This document shows positions 38,407-51,500 of a stretch of DNA of 64,000 nucleotides, piece by piece (the stretch's first letter is position 1; each line of letters begins with the position of its first letter). Position numbers and translations under genes: made by a program. The stretch spans positions 3,880,112 to 3,944,111 of the forward strand of contig NW_024044459.1 in the NCBI RefSeq assembly GCF_014851395.1, given 5' to 3'. The stretch comes from Micropterus salmoides. Lineage: Eukaryota > Chordata > Actinopteri > Centrarchiformes > Centrarchidae. The notes under the pieces were generated by a model. The model made no database searches and had not been told where the DNA came from. It was given only the letters and a program-made list of their open reading frames with translations.

Positions 38407-41400
38407 CTGCACACATGCAGAGGACAAACATGGATCATGACTCAGTGAGGGGAAACATGAATCTGCTGACATGTGGCAGAGGATCAGGCTGTGGATATAG
38501 TAGTATATAAACCCTTTGAATGTCACCATCCTGCCAGTAGGCCAGTCATTACAACTCAATCTGTGCATTCAAATATTGTTCAAACCCACAGAAATTATTT
38601 TTAAATTCTAGTGGTGATGCTAGAATTTTGAACAACTTGAATATTTCAATACTGGCGACCTGTCCAGGGTGTACCCCGCCTTTCGCCCAATGTCAGCTGG
38701 GATTGGCTCCAGCTCCCCGCGACCCTGTATGCAGGATAAGCGGTTAGATGGATGGAATATTTCCATTTTATGTATAACATCCTGGAGTGAACATCATCTA
38801 CCTACAATGAGCTGGAACAAGATGATATGATACAGCCAGAAAGATGTTGTATAAGATGATTTTTCCAAACTTAAATGTCATTTTAAGGAGACAAAAAAGT
38901 AAGTGTGGATTTTAAGAGGTAAAAAAGACAACAGAACAGGACGAGATATGTCTTGTACTTTCCATCAACATTCCTTAAATGCATATTTTTACACAAAAAA
39001 TGAATGGAGTTTGTTATATTGGAAAATATGCCTCAATATCATGAAAAAGTATACTGTAGGTGCAGCTGTAATTTACATGACAACCCCACAAGATTAACAA
39101 TAAATTGGGAGCGTTAATAAAATGATGGGACTTACCAACAAACTTAGAAAAGCTAATCCTTTCAATAATGTAATACTTGCATTGCAGGGCAAGTTGATTC
39201 TACACTTATGTTAAATACTGTAGTAGTTTGAAAAAACAATCTTATCTCGAGGTTACTGTACTTACTGTACTAGGTTTTGTTCTGGAGCTTTCAACTCACA
39301 GTCTTCATCACGGAATGGGTTTTATACTTATGTCATGTTTTAACAATTGAGCCATCTCCATGACAACTGAGAAAACTCCATGCGGTGGTGAGGGCTATGA
39401 GATGCTGATGAAAGGAAAAGGACTGGTAAGTGGACCTTGAGTTAGGATCAGTTTGTAGAAGCCTCCTGTTTTGTTTTGCAGATTCTTTTAACAATTTGCT
39501 TTAAATGCACATTTGGATAGAAACTAGTTAGCTTTTGGCAAGTATGGGTTTTTGAAAGCTTATACAGATAATATATTTACACTCAAGCTGCTCTGCTCAA
39601 AACCAATATTCTTTAAAAAATAAAATAAAATTGACCATTTTCATTCAGAGAAATTCCTTCAATTTGTTCTAGTATGTTAATGTTTTAACATTAGATAAGT
39701 GAATATTAAAGTTGTTTCAGAATATCAGTAAGAAGAAATAAACCAGTTTAATTGTTGCATGCAACCCATTAATTTATGGTAGAAATGCTACCTAATAGGT
39801 TACATATATATGCTGTATCTATACTTTATGTATGAAATAAGGGGAGTGCTTGGAGTGTGGGTGGTGTGTGTGTGTGAGTGTGTGAGTGTGTGAGAAAGAG
39901 ACAATACCCAAGCCCTCCGGTAGACCAACATTCAGCATCAGCTGAGCCCATCTTGTAGAATCCATTCACACAGTAATTAAATGTTTTGAATCAATGTTCT
40001 GAATCATCTTTTCAAACTGCTTAAGGGCAATTAAATTACCCCCGACAAATCTGACTCTGAAGATGAGGGAGAGCACGAGCGCGAGCAAAGCAGCCACAGG
40101 CACAGACAGCAAATATTTTCTGCCTATGACAAGTGCTCTCACCATTCAAAAGCTCTTTGTTCCCCGCTTTGCCAGCGCTAAACAGCAAACACTTCTGGGA
40201 ATCTGGGCAAGCCACATCTATGCTCTCTCCATCTGCGCAAGCCGCTACATGAATGTCAATCTTGCCATCGAATGATAGACCCATCCATTACGCTTCTTTT
40301 GAATGCCATTAGTGGACAATGGAGGAGGATGTCTTTGTTAATATTGGTTTTTGTCAACCCTAGAAATTTAATTAAGTGAATTTATTGGAGGGAAAAGGGC
40401 CAGTTTGGAAAACACTTGTAACCTTACAGATAAATAGGTACTGCAGATAATCTGCAATTGTGACATTTTCATTAAAATGTCAGTGTTGCTATTCAAATTC
40501 CGCCAAAGGACAGCATTAGTATGGCCCTGCAGATAGATTTTTACATGAAAACCTGCTATTCTTCCGAAAACACACAGTCACAGGCTGCAGATGTAAGCGA
40601 TGGCCTTTAAAAACATTTATTTGCAGATAGGTCAATCAAGGATGAATCACTCAATATAATAAATGAAATAGTAATATTATGTTTGAGCTGTTTTAGCCTG
40701 CCAAACCTGATATCACCTTATTGTGAACATCACAATACGTCAGATATTCGCTCTTCTTAAAATATAATTTTTGCCGGAGTGATCAATGATTAGAAGTAAT
40801 TTTTTCTCTTCATCTCTGGCCACACTGTCTGCACATTGGTCACAGTGATGAAGGGCAAACATGAGGCTGACTCACTGGGGTTGAACAGGAGGAGGAATTT
40901 CAGACAGGCGATCTCTCTGCGGTCCACCTGCAGCGCCCGCAGCCTCGCCGCCAGCTCCTGACCTCTTTGGACCAGACTGGAAAGAGTCGCCTCAGCTTGG
41001 GACAGGATGAACGACAGCTCAACCTAAAACACAGGGTAATGGTTATTTTTTATGTCTCTTATATTCATGAGACTCAAGTGCAAGCCCTCTCAAGTAAAGT
41101 ACGTTCAAATTCAAACCCCAAACGTGCCTTTTTTGATAAACTTGAAGATTTGCTATGCTTTCGCTCCTACTGTATTTCTAAATATATAGTAGGGGAAATT
41201 AAGTTTATCACTCAATCTCAGTAGAGGAGAAGAGTAGAGGTGTGTTTAGAGGCTGTAGTGTGTTAAAGTATGGAGATACATAATGACACAGGCCACATAC
41301 ACAGTATATTGTTATTCTAATAATTCTAAAAGGATATCTCTCACTTTTTTTTTTAAATATAAGGATGTTTCATTCATCATATTCATATTGTTTAATGCTT

Positions 41401-44400
41401 ATAGAGGAAAAAAAGAGTCATCTGAAAGGTAGTGTTATAATGCTTTGTATGCCTATGATGTGAAGTAGGTACATATACCTGTACTGTATTCTAAATACAC
41501 AGAAAACTATTATATGGGGAATATATAATTTGTTCATATTAATGAATAATATTTTAATCCTTTAGTGCCGCATATTACAAAACAAATTAAATTAGCACCA
41601 ACCAGCTGACAAGTATTTAGGTCAAAGCTTGGAGTTTTGGGGACTTCAGGCAGTTATTCAAATTGCAATCCAACCTTATTCATAACGCTCACATAATGTT
41701 GTCTGTCCTAAATGGTCATCATATTGGTCATCATATTATTAGCCTATTTAACATTATGTTAAATCTTACATTACTTAAATAATAAATAATTGTTTTCCAG
41801 AATAAATGGACCTCATTCAAAACATTTAACGAGCTCTAGGAAGGCCACTAGCTTAAAACTGGTAAGCTGACACAGTGGGGTACCATGTAGCAAATGAGTT
41901 AGTCCCTGTCAGTCCACCTCTTATATGATATAGTCTCCTCGTTAGCCAACAATATTTGATTTTGTGCACATAGATATTCAGTTTAATGCATTCCAGAGTT
42001 CCTTCCACTGAATAGGTGTGGTGGGTCACCATGCCTTTCAGAGCTACTCACCCTAAAAGAATTTCACTTTCAACTGTTTCACAGGCTGATAAAACAAAGT
42101 TCTAGAGGAAACATTATATAGATGTAGTTTAGGCATGAAAATAACTAAATTTCAAGATATGTTAAGTTTTGCTGCAAAATATGGACAATGAGTGACTTCT
42201 GTCTAAAACTGCCAGCATTGTAATCAACCTTCAAGCCTTACAAATGATACAAATATTAAAAACAAAACAAGTCCTTCATTAATTTGGTTTTAAAGTTGTT
42301 TCATTTGATAGATCAAACAAACTCATTAAACATTGGACTCCACACTGGAACCATAGTCCAAATATTTGGAAAACAGTCCCTCTTTAACAGTTAACAAGTG
42401 CAGCCTAAGTGAATGAAGTGCATTGGGCTGATGGGAAGTTGTGCGAGGGAGTTGTTACCTCCTGGCCGGTCACCAGCAGGATACTGTCTTCCTGTCCATG
42501 TTGCACTTGTCTGAAAATGTGATCCAGGACCAGAAGTTCAGACCAGCAGTTATGGAGCAGCTTCATTTGATCTCCCACCTCCAGGAAACACACACACATA
42601 CACAGAGAAGGAGAAATAATACATTATCTTAAATTATGTTTACAGTCTGAGGTTAACTCTGGTCATACATGTATAGGTATACAGTAACTTTTTTCCTTCA
42701 TTTTGTTGTTCAAACACCAAAAAATCCTGATCAATATTCTTTGAAACCTATAAATAGTCCTGATTATTCTTCTGTTACTGTCTCCCGCTGCCTCAATGTT
42801 CATGTTGTATGGACAAAATCAATATCCTCTTTTTCAAAGTATTTTTCATTTGTATTTTCTATCATTTTTTTGTGTATTTAGTATGGTCTATGGAAACATC
42901 TCACATGGCTGAATTCCTCCTACTGTATGTGCAAAGCCATTAAATTTTATTCTCATTTATAAGGAATTAAAAAATACTACCTACCCTGCTGTCATGCTAT
43001 TAATCCAGAGACGAAACTGAAATATGTGACAAAAACAACTGACGTAAAAAATGAGGGGACTATAAAAAGTTTGCTGGTATTTGTGCTCGAGTGTGTGTGC
43101 TGATGTCTTGGGTGTTTGTGCTATATCCAAGTGTCGTCTCAGAGCTCTTCAACCTGCTCACCTCATCCACACCCATTTACCCTAACTCCCCCACCTCTCA
43201 AGTCACATCTGCTCTGCTCTGGGGGATGGGTGTTTTCAGACTGAGCCCCGCCTCACTGCAATATTGTCTGTAAACTGAAGGACACAGCCGTCAGTAATTC
43301 TGCAGCAGCAGCTGCTAATAGGCCCAGACACTCATTCATCTGACACGGAGCTGACAGAATTACTGTCCATCTGAATGAAACTATATATCTGTCGCAGAGA
43401 AGAGGGTCCAATCTTGTTGGCCACACACTCATCTGGACTAGTGCAGTGGTGGGGGTCTGGGTGTACAGTGATAAAGGAGGGGGTTAAGGAAGCAAGAGGT
43501 CTTGGTGACCTCCTGCGCTTCCTCTCCAAGAGGAGTTGGACACTCAGCTGCAGCCAAAAAATCATTCTGTAAAACCCCTCAAACATATTGAACGTGAGGA
43601 GAGGGGCTTTATTTTATCTCCCACTCGGATTCTCAATGTTTTTGTCTGTTCATGTTAGAGTGTGGTACTGGGTCACACTGATATATCAGGATATATACCT
43701 GTCAAGTGTAATGTTTTACCTGAGGGAGCCACATTGTATCTCACAGTCATGAAGAAAAAATCTATGCAATTGTCACAGAAAATACAAAAAAGTGTGAATT
43801 GTAATCCTTAGATAGATATGAATAGTCCCTGATGTTGCTGTTAGCTGGCCAGCAGAAGCGAGGGGAGCTACAAGAGTAAGTCATATCTTTTTGGAGTTGT
43901 TAGGACGACCTCACAAACATGATGGTAGCAGAGCAGAGGTGGTCGTGATAAAAGCAGAGAGTAAGTAGTGAAGAGTGTTAGTGCTAAACACTTTTTTAAA
44001 GGTGCTATTTTTAAATTCCCCATCACCCCTTTCACTTTGCTTGCTATGTTAACAGCTATGAGTTTAGACGAGCGTAGGCCTTTAAAATCCCCAAAAAATC
44101 AATGAATTCCTTTTTACATAGACATATTTGACCAATCAACACTATTAGGCCTCCAAGTAAACCATTGCCACCTCACTCACCAATGAATTTGGTACATCTG
44201 GTACATATGTATATATGTTGTTTTTTTTATTTGCCTAATAGGGCAGCTCCTTTAAACAACCTTTAAACCAAACAGTTTTTAAGCAATGTTTATGTGTGTA
44301 ATGAAGTTACAAATATCACAAATGCAGGATTGGGAATTTTTAGCAATTTTTATATTGTAATAATTACTAAGACTTCACTCCCTACAATAATCTGTGCTTC

Positions 44401-47400
44401 TTACTATTTCTTATTGTGTTTGGTGCTATGCTTATTAATATTACACAGAAATCAACTGCAGAATTGATACTTTGTTGTTCTTGTTACTGACAGTTCAAAT
44501 CCACTATCTTACACAGATGCTAATGTATATGAGTATTACATTTTGAGCAACAGAGACTAATGCTGTTCACATGAGCATAAAATTAATTCTATCAATCACA
44601 ACCATTTAAATCCAACAAGTCTGGATTAAGCCTGCTTTCAGTGGGAACACACTATAAGACAACACATCATCATGTAGTCAGTCACCATGCTTGCCAAGCA
44701 AATCAGTTCTTTATATTTTGAGGAATTATCGGTTAAGGCTAAATATGTTCATCGAATGGGATTTGCAGCGATGTGACCATTTTAAAACTATGCACAAGAA
44801 GTGTCTCCTTTCTAACTGTGTAGCTGTCAATGGGAGTAGTGTTCAAGTCTGCCCGTGGTGAGGCTCTGAGATCTACAAAACAGTCTTCAGCCTGGAGGGT
44901 ACCAGTGGCAATATTCAGGATTTGTTACTGAAGAAACAGAATGCAGTTTGGAGATAAAAAAAATCTGTGCAGAGTCATAGTAAACCATTTCAAATGGTCA
45001 AATACACAAACATGTAACATATTCTGGTAGCCTCAGGACAAGCTATGGGCAAACTAACCATCACATAGAATGACTCAAAACAAACTTAACCTGTGCTGCA
45101 CCTCATCAACCAAGCTGTTCGGTTGAGAGGCAGAAATACAAGACAGGAAAAAATGCAAAAGCTATGCACCTCCCTGAATCTGTAAGACAGTTTAATTCAG
45201 CCAATCCACAGCTTATCTTCAGTAACTGCTTATTAATACAATGTTAGAATGACACTGGGAAAGATCGAATGTAACATTGGGGGGGGGGGGGGCATCATAT
45301 GTAGAAAAAGGGAAAATATCACATGTCTAAGATCCAGAGGATCAATATTTTGTAAGTTTTACCTTGATCCCAGTAAAACGTGCAGTCTTTTAACTGCTTC
45401 TCCCATTTAAAATAGTGTTTCTATATTTTGTATCTCAGCGTAGATATCTATCACATATATTTTTTGGCAAAACTCTTCAGAATCCTCTTGACATGTTACT
45501 TTAAATTGACTGTCTCCAGTATGCTGCCTCTAGTAGCTGAACATTTATGATGTTCATTGTGTGCACTTCCTCAGCAACATCTTCCATGTTCAACAGGTGA
45601 ATGGAAGGTCAAACACAAGGCAGGACAAAGGCCACCTCTGGGGGAACTGCAGCAATCAATAGCTTCCATTCTGCTCACAATTTAACAACAATGTAGACAA
45701 GCGCAGCGCAAAGCTGCAGTGGAGAGCCGACATTTCCCCGTTATCATCTGCATGGAATGTAATTATCCAGTCCAGGGAAACAGCTCTTTCTGTGCAAGGC
45801 TTTTTGGACAAAATATGCACAGCTTTGTTGTCACTGTCCATGTTGGCTATCCACTCTATATAAAAATGGCCTGACTATCAATAGAAATACATCACATAGA
45901 ACGCGACACTGTAGGGAAGCAAAATAGCAGTTGTTATGAACAAAACTGTCATATTACAAAAAAGAAGTGAAAAACAGGAATGTTGCAGATGTGACAATAT
46001 GCTGCCACATCTTTGCTATGTTTCCAATCTCTGAAGGAATAAACCTACATTTTGATTGTAGATGTCTATTTTCTGGCCTCTGTGAATGGTAAATGCTTTC
46101 CGCCTGCTAAGATACCATTGCTTTCATTCTTTTATATTTCCTTCACATACAAATTTTCACCTTTTTGCTTTTAAGTGTGTGAAATAACTCACGATGCACA
46201 GTGAACTCATTCAGTAAGTCTCAGAACTGTAGAAGCCATTTCAAATGTTTGCAATATTAGAGTCATAAGTAAATTAATATCGTTGGCTAGAACAATGGAC
46301 TTTATTTTTGTGCCTAACCAGCCGTGTCTCCTAAAAATTACATTGACATAATACTAATTTACAACAGCAAAATGAGGAAATTTTTTTAATGAACGCCTCA
46401 CCAAGTCTTACTGAACTTTTGCTTATGTCACATCTCTAGGTTAAGGTTAAACAAAGGTGGCGGTCTTAAGTTAATACAAAAAAACCTCAACAATGACTTT
46501 TGAGACAGGATGTGTTGATGATATGTACCGTATTGACATTTAACTTGAAATAATAATTTTTCACTAACCTTTACCAACATGCTTTTGTTGCCTAAACCAG
46601 GGTATGTGAGACTCATACCCTGGTCTTAGGTGTCCTGCGCATAATCATGGCAGCAATTTTGCTTCCCTCTAAGCGTAACTGGCTAAACAAATTAGTATTG
46701 AAAATAATTTCAAGGAAACAAGGTTGTTGTAACATATAAGAAGCATACTTAGCATCAGTGTTATTCAGTTAATTTTTTCTCAGCACATTAACCAGAAAAG
46801 AAAGATGTCTTATGCCCATGAAATAAAAAACAATGAGGGTGTTTTGCAAGTTCACACATCACAAAAGCTCGCTCAAAGTTAAGTTCACACAGATGTAAAT
46901 GAAGTAGTTCATTTCTTCCATGTTTTTCTTTAATGAGCTGCTCCAAGCGATTCTTTTTAATAAGTAATTTCAAATTTGGCGAGGCTAACGTTCAGACTTG
47001 TTTTGTAGAAACATGTGAGATTGTGAAAATCTGTAAAAATGTGAGAAACCTAACCAAGTTGTTTTTGTGCCTAAACACGATGTGTTGAGATAAGAGTGCA
47101 TACACAGAAAACTGTTTATTACTGATTACCATGATTATCATTACAGATGCTTGTGTTTAGTTGTGGGTTCAGCTATTTGTACGTGTGTGAGAATGAATGA
47201 ATTAAGCAGGTAAAGGGACTGCATATGAACAAGGTTCAGATTTTTGTGCTACGCTCCCAGTCATCAATGTTGCAATTATATTGTACATAACAAAACAAAC
47301 ATGTAATAGCAGGCACTACTTTGTTTTAATGCATCACTTTTGCATCAAAGAATATCTCTAACTAAAACTGGGACGCCCTCATAGGGGTTTTGACAAAAGA

Positions 47401-48504
47401 TGTAAAATCATTACTGTACATACAATTTGGAAACAAGTGGGCAGGCATATTTGACTTTATGTATGTAAAGAATCAGTATATTCCAATAGTTTGTAATCAA
47501 TAGTAATGTGTTATTCAGATATATATTTTTGTGTAAGAACACCTTTTTGCATCTCTGTGTCAGTAATGAAGAGGAGCATTTCAGCCAAGTATCCCTCAGG
47601 CGTATAAAGATACCTTGTTGTTGTTAGTCTGAGAAGATGCAACAAATCTCATCAGTACCACAATGTGGTCTTTGTTTCTGAAACAAGGAAGGTACTAAAG
47701 TAACAATGAAAAAGACTAATCTGTTCTCAGAAACTAAGAATTTAAGCCTCATTTTTTATCATTTTCAAACTTTGGGTTTGGAATTTGTGTACATTGACAG
47801 CCGATTAAATGTTTCAAAATCACTTGTAAATTTGATTTACAACAGGTCATTATCAATACAGGAAAACAAAATGTCAGGATGCAATGATGTTCAGCATTTA
47901 TTTGTATTCAATTAATACTTTGTGTTAGTTGCGTTGTGTGAATGACCATTTCATTTTAAAATTAACATGGCTGCTGCCTTTACTGCAACAGTCCGACTAA
48001 ATTATCTAGTTAAAGTTTTGGTGATTACAAAAAAACATGTTTTCTCATACACCTCTAGCAGTATTGAGTTTTGTTTGTTGCCCTAAGTCTGAGATATCCC
48101 TCTCGGAAATTTCACCATCTCTAGAATTTCTACTTGTGATATTGAGCTGTGAACTGTTTTTAAAGGAATTACTTTCTACTGAAAAAAGAAAGCTTTGACA
48201 GTGTGCTGTGGAGTTGCTGAGAAACAGAGATACTGTACGTGTCAGTCTCAGGAACAAATGTCAACAAGTGTATAGGTCGGAAGCAGGAAAGGAGCAGAAC
48301 TGCTCAGACAGAAAGGAATCTCACCAAGTCTTACCAAGGCCAAAATCAACCTATTGTTGCTAGGTAAACTGTTTAATTGGTTGAATCAGTTTGACCATGG
48401 CTTGTTGACAAATCTTTGTTTGTCAGCACAGACAGATTATATCATGACTCACTGAGCAAAGTAATATTTTCTTGATTTTTGTGTAACTTGCCTGATTTGT
48501 CAGA

Positions 48505-48563
<59 letters not shown>

Positions 48564-51500
48564 CGTGTGCGTGTGTGTGTGTGTGTGTATCCAGCATCGA
48601 GGAAACCCGCAGAACACGAGCCAGGAATAATACCGCAAGGGATACAAGACTAAAGACTCGTTCCTCATTACTTTAACTGTTTACTTTTAGAGCTGAATCG
48701 TTACATTAAAGATTATGCTGAGTTGTCTTTAACCATACATTAAGCAACAGCTGCCACAAATTAAAAAGAAAAAAAGGACGACAGTACAGATTTTTGTACA
48801 TTTCTATTAAAAATGACTAAACAGTGTGTATGCATATATGTTCATATTGAACACCAGAGCATATAACGTACATCATGACCATTAAATGGTTATGATGTAA
48901 AATCATTTTATATGTGATACAGCAATTTCATAAAGCTTAATGTATCATTTGCTTCTCTTCATATAGTAAATAGAGACTATTTTAGTGCTTACAAATATCA
49001 AATCAGACATAACATTTACATTATTTACCTCAAGCAGGTTTCTCTGCAAGTTGATTTTCATAACATACCAAACACTGTTGCCAATTGTTCGTCTGTGCTC
49101 CTAAAGTGGGCTGCGAGTCCATTCTCTGTGAGCAAATTCTGAACGAATCGTGAATGTGTGAGTCAACCTCATCATCTTTGAATGCATTCATCTATTTTTC
49201 ATACTGAAAAGACAAGTAAGCCTGTGAACTGTATTAATACAGAACTAAAACAAGCCAACTTTTCTTAAAAACAACTCTTCTTTTTCCTTTTAGCAAAGCA
49301 AATGTTATGTAACTATGCTATTGTTGTTTTAGTGCTATTAACATGTTAACATGTTATATAATAAGACAAAAAGTATCAAAAAGAAAACAGAAACTTGCTA
49401 AATTATTAATCTGATGAACTTTTTTGGGACTACAGTGTCAAACAGAATGTCAGCTGTTCTCATTAACATGGAATGACCCTTTAAAAACAACAATTAATGA
49501 TCTTCAGAAATTTTGTGTTAATTGTATTAGTTATGACTTGTAATATCTTGCCAGTACTGATGGAAATTACAACAATAAAGGCTGACTTGAATTTGTTATT
49601 CATTAGCTTGTTTTACATTTTTCATGTTTAATGGGAAAAGGTGTTGTAAAGGTAGAGCCAGTGTTAGAAAGTTCATTCTGGATATAGCACTTGATTCTCT
49701 GCTGTGGGGCCTCTGGGTTTTGTTAATTTTGAACCTTTTGATTTGTAAATCCCTAAAGAGATGTACACACATTAGTCAGACCAATTGCAGTTGTGATATT
49801 GACATCCCAACTAATAAGACCATTTTGGACCAGGTCTGTTCTAGTCTAAGCAGACTGGCTCTGGGAGAGAAACAGAATGTGGCATTTAAGGATTCTCATC
49901 CTGCTAATGATTTAAATGATTTATTGAGAGATATGGATATGGTATGACTGAACTCCACACCATTAATGTCACACACAGGAAAAATAGTGAAGAAAGAAAG
50001 TGAGTGAAAATAAAAAACAGAATAAAACAAACAATTGCACCGTAAAATAAGAGAGATTTTTTAATAATAGCTGGGCCTGAGTTGTCCATATCTTTCCATA
50101 CAACACTTCATCCATTTGTAACTTTTTCTTCCATTCATCTTCTCTGTGAAGTCCAGCATAAATAATTAGTAACTACTATTTAAATAGTTACTAAATATTA
50201 GTAACACTAATAATTTTTTGGTATTTTTTATTTAGTTATGGTATATATTTTATTAAAAAATATCCCTTTTTAAAGATTATACAATTTTTTATGGATTGTG
50301 CAGAATCTGTAAACCAGGGTTAATCGAAGGGAGACAAACCAAACCCATGTTGTAGTTATGAATTGTGGAGTGCAACTGTAAAATGTGACATTATTCTCCA
50401 CCATTTGAAGCGTGTGCATGCATGCCTCTGTGAGCATGAGGATAGAATAAAGGGCTTGTGACTCACCCTGAGCTCCTTAAAGAAGATGCAGCTCCGAGCC
50501 CACTCAACTATGGAGAAGAGAGTCTGGTCTGTCATGCGACACATGAGGCTGAAAGTGCTGGGCTTGTCCAGCCGGCCCCGGCCGCCCTGCTCCTGTTGCA
50601 GATGAGCAACGATCTTATTCTGCACCACCAGCTCGTCTGGATCGCAGCGCAGCAGCTCCAACACCAGCGGTGGAAGGCTTGGCGGCTGTGGCGAAGCTGA
50701 GGGGTACATGTCTGGGTAAGGGTATCCTGTCAGAGACTCAGGGGAGCTGGTGTAGTCAGGACACTCTGCTTTAATGGCCCTGCCAGGGAAGGCTGTGTAC
50801 TGGTACTGAGAGGTGAGGGGCATGTGGGACTGCATGGCCATGCCCAAGGATGAGGGTCCATAGAGGTTGGCCTCGTAGTCTGTAGAGGTGATGGAGCTCG
50901 GGGTGGAGGGGACCAGACTTTTGGAGATGGTGGGCAGGCTGTGCAGGGTGCCAGTGAAGCCGTAGTCAGTCTGTAGAGGAGAGGCCGGCGGAGGAGCTGC
51001 GCTCTCCAGCTTGAACCCGTTGGATCGTATCAAAGCCTTCTTCTGCTGCTTCAAGGCCCTGTCTCTCTTGTACATGGGGCCAAATTTATTCCTCCCCCCA
51101 CGCATGCGGTCTGCGCGCACAGCTGTCGCACAAGAGACAAGAGGTGAAAAACAGATTTACAAATGAAACACTGACTCTAAATGAATTATCCTGCACTGCC
51201 AAAATCCCCTTTGCAAAACTCCTTGATGAGCACTGAACTGTAACAGCAGAGAGTAAAATCATTTCACCAGTTTCCCCAACCATACCTACGGAATAAATAA
51301 CAGACATGTTGGTCATTTTTGCTTCCCTTTTTAGGGCTGAGAAGAATCCCCAGAGTCTGTGCAGCACTCCTTCTTGTAGCCTAAATAGAGCTTTTGATTT
51401 AAAACAGGGGAGTCTCCGGAGTTTTATCAGTAAGTCAAGAATGTGTCCTTTTTCTGCTACGGAAGCAGGTGCTTTCCTGCATTGCTGTCTGGGAATTAAT

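Larger units (their letters stand above)
38407..40875 (-). other. nr5a1 intron 6
   Basis: Intron between the last two coding exons. It holds a LINE tail (38,651-38,756), AT-rich DNA and a high-complexity block at 40,030-40,700. In mouse, VMH and pituitary enhancers of this gene lie in intron 6 (established knowledge). Confidence 0.7.
42579..50466 (-). other. nr5a1 intron 4, 7.9 kb
   Basis: Largest intron of the gene. It contains a G run of 14 (45,279-45,292), a long CA/TG microsatellite (48,506-48,588), two higher-complexity blocks (43,230-43,420 and 45,600-45,850) and one antisense ORF (49,624-49,947). In mouse the fetal adrenal enhancer lies in intron 4 (established knowledge). No transposon with readable ends was seen. 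Confidence 0.65.

Noticed and set aside
40036..40284. Overlapping ORFs on both strands in nr5a1 intron 6
   Set aside because: No splice sites or domains; better explained as a stop-poor, higher-GC non-coding block, listed as a candidate enhancer.
50356..50466. Extension of nr5a1 exon 4 reading frame past ELR (VSHKPFILSSCSQ...)
   Set aside because: A consensus donor follows ctcagg and the next LBD exon joins in frame; the extension is intron read-through.
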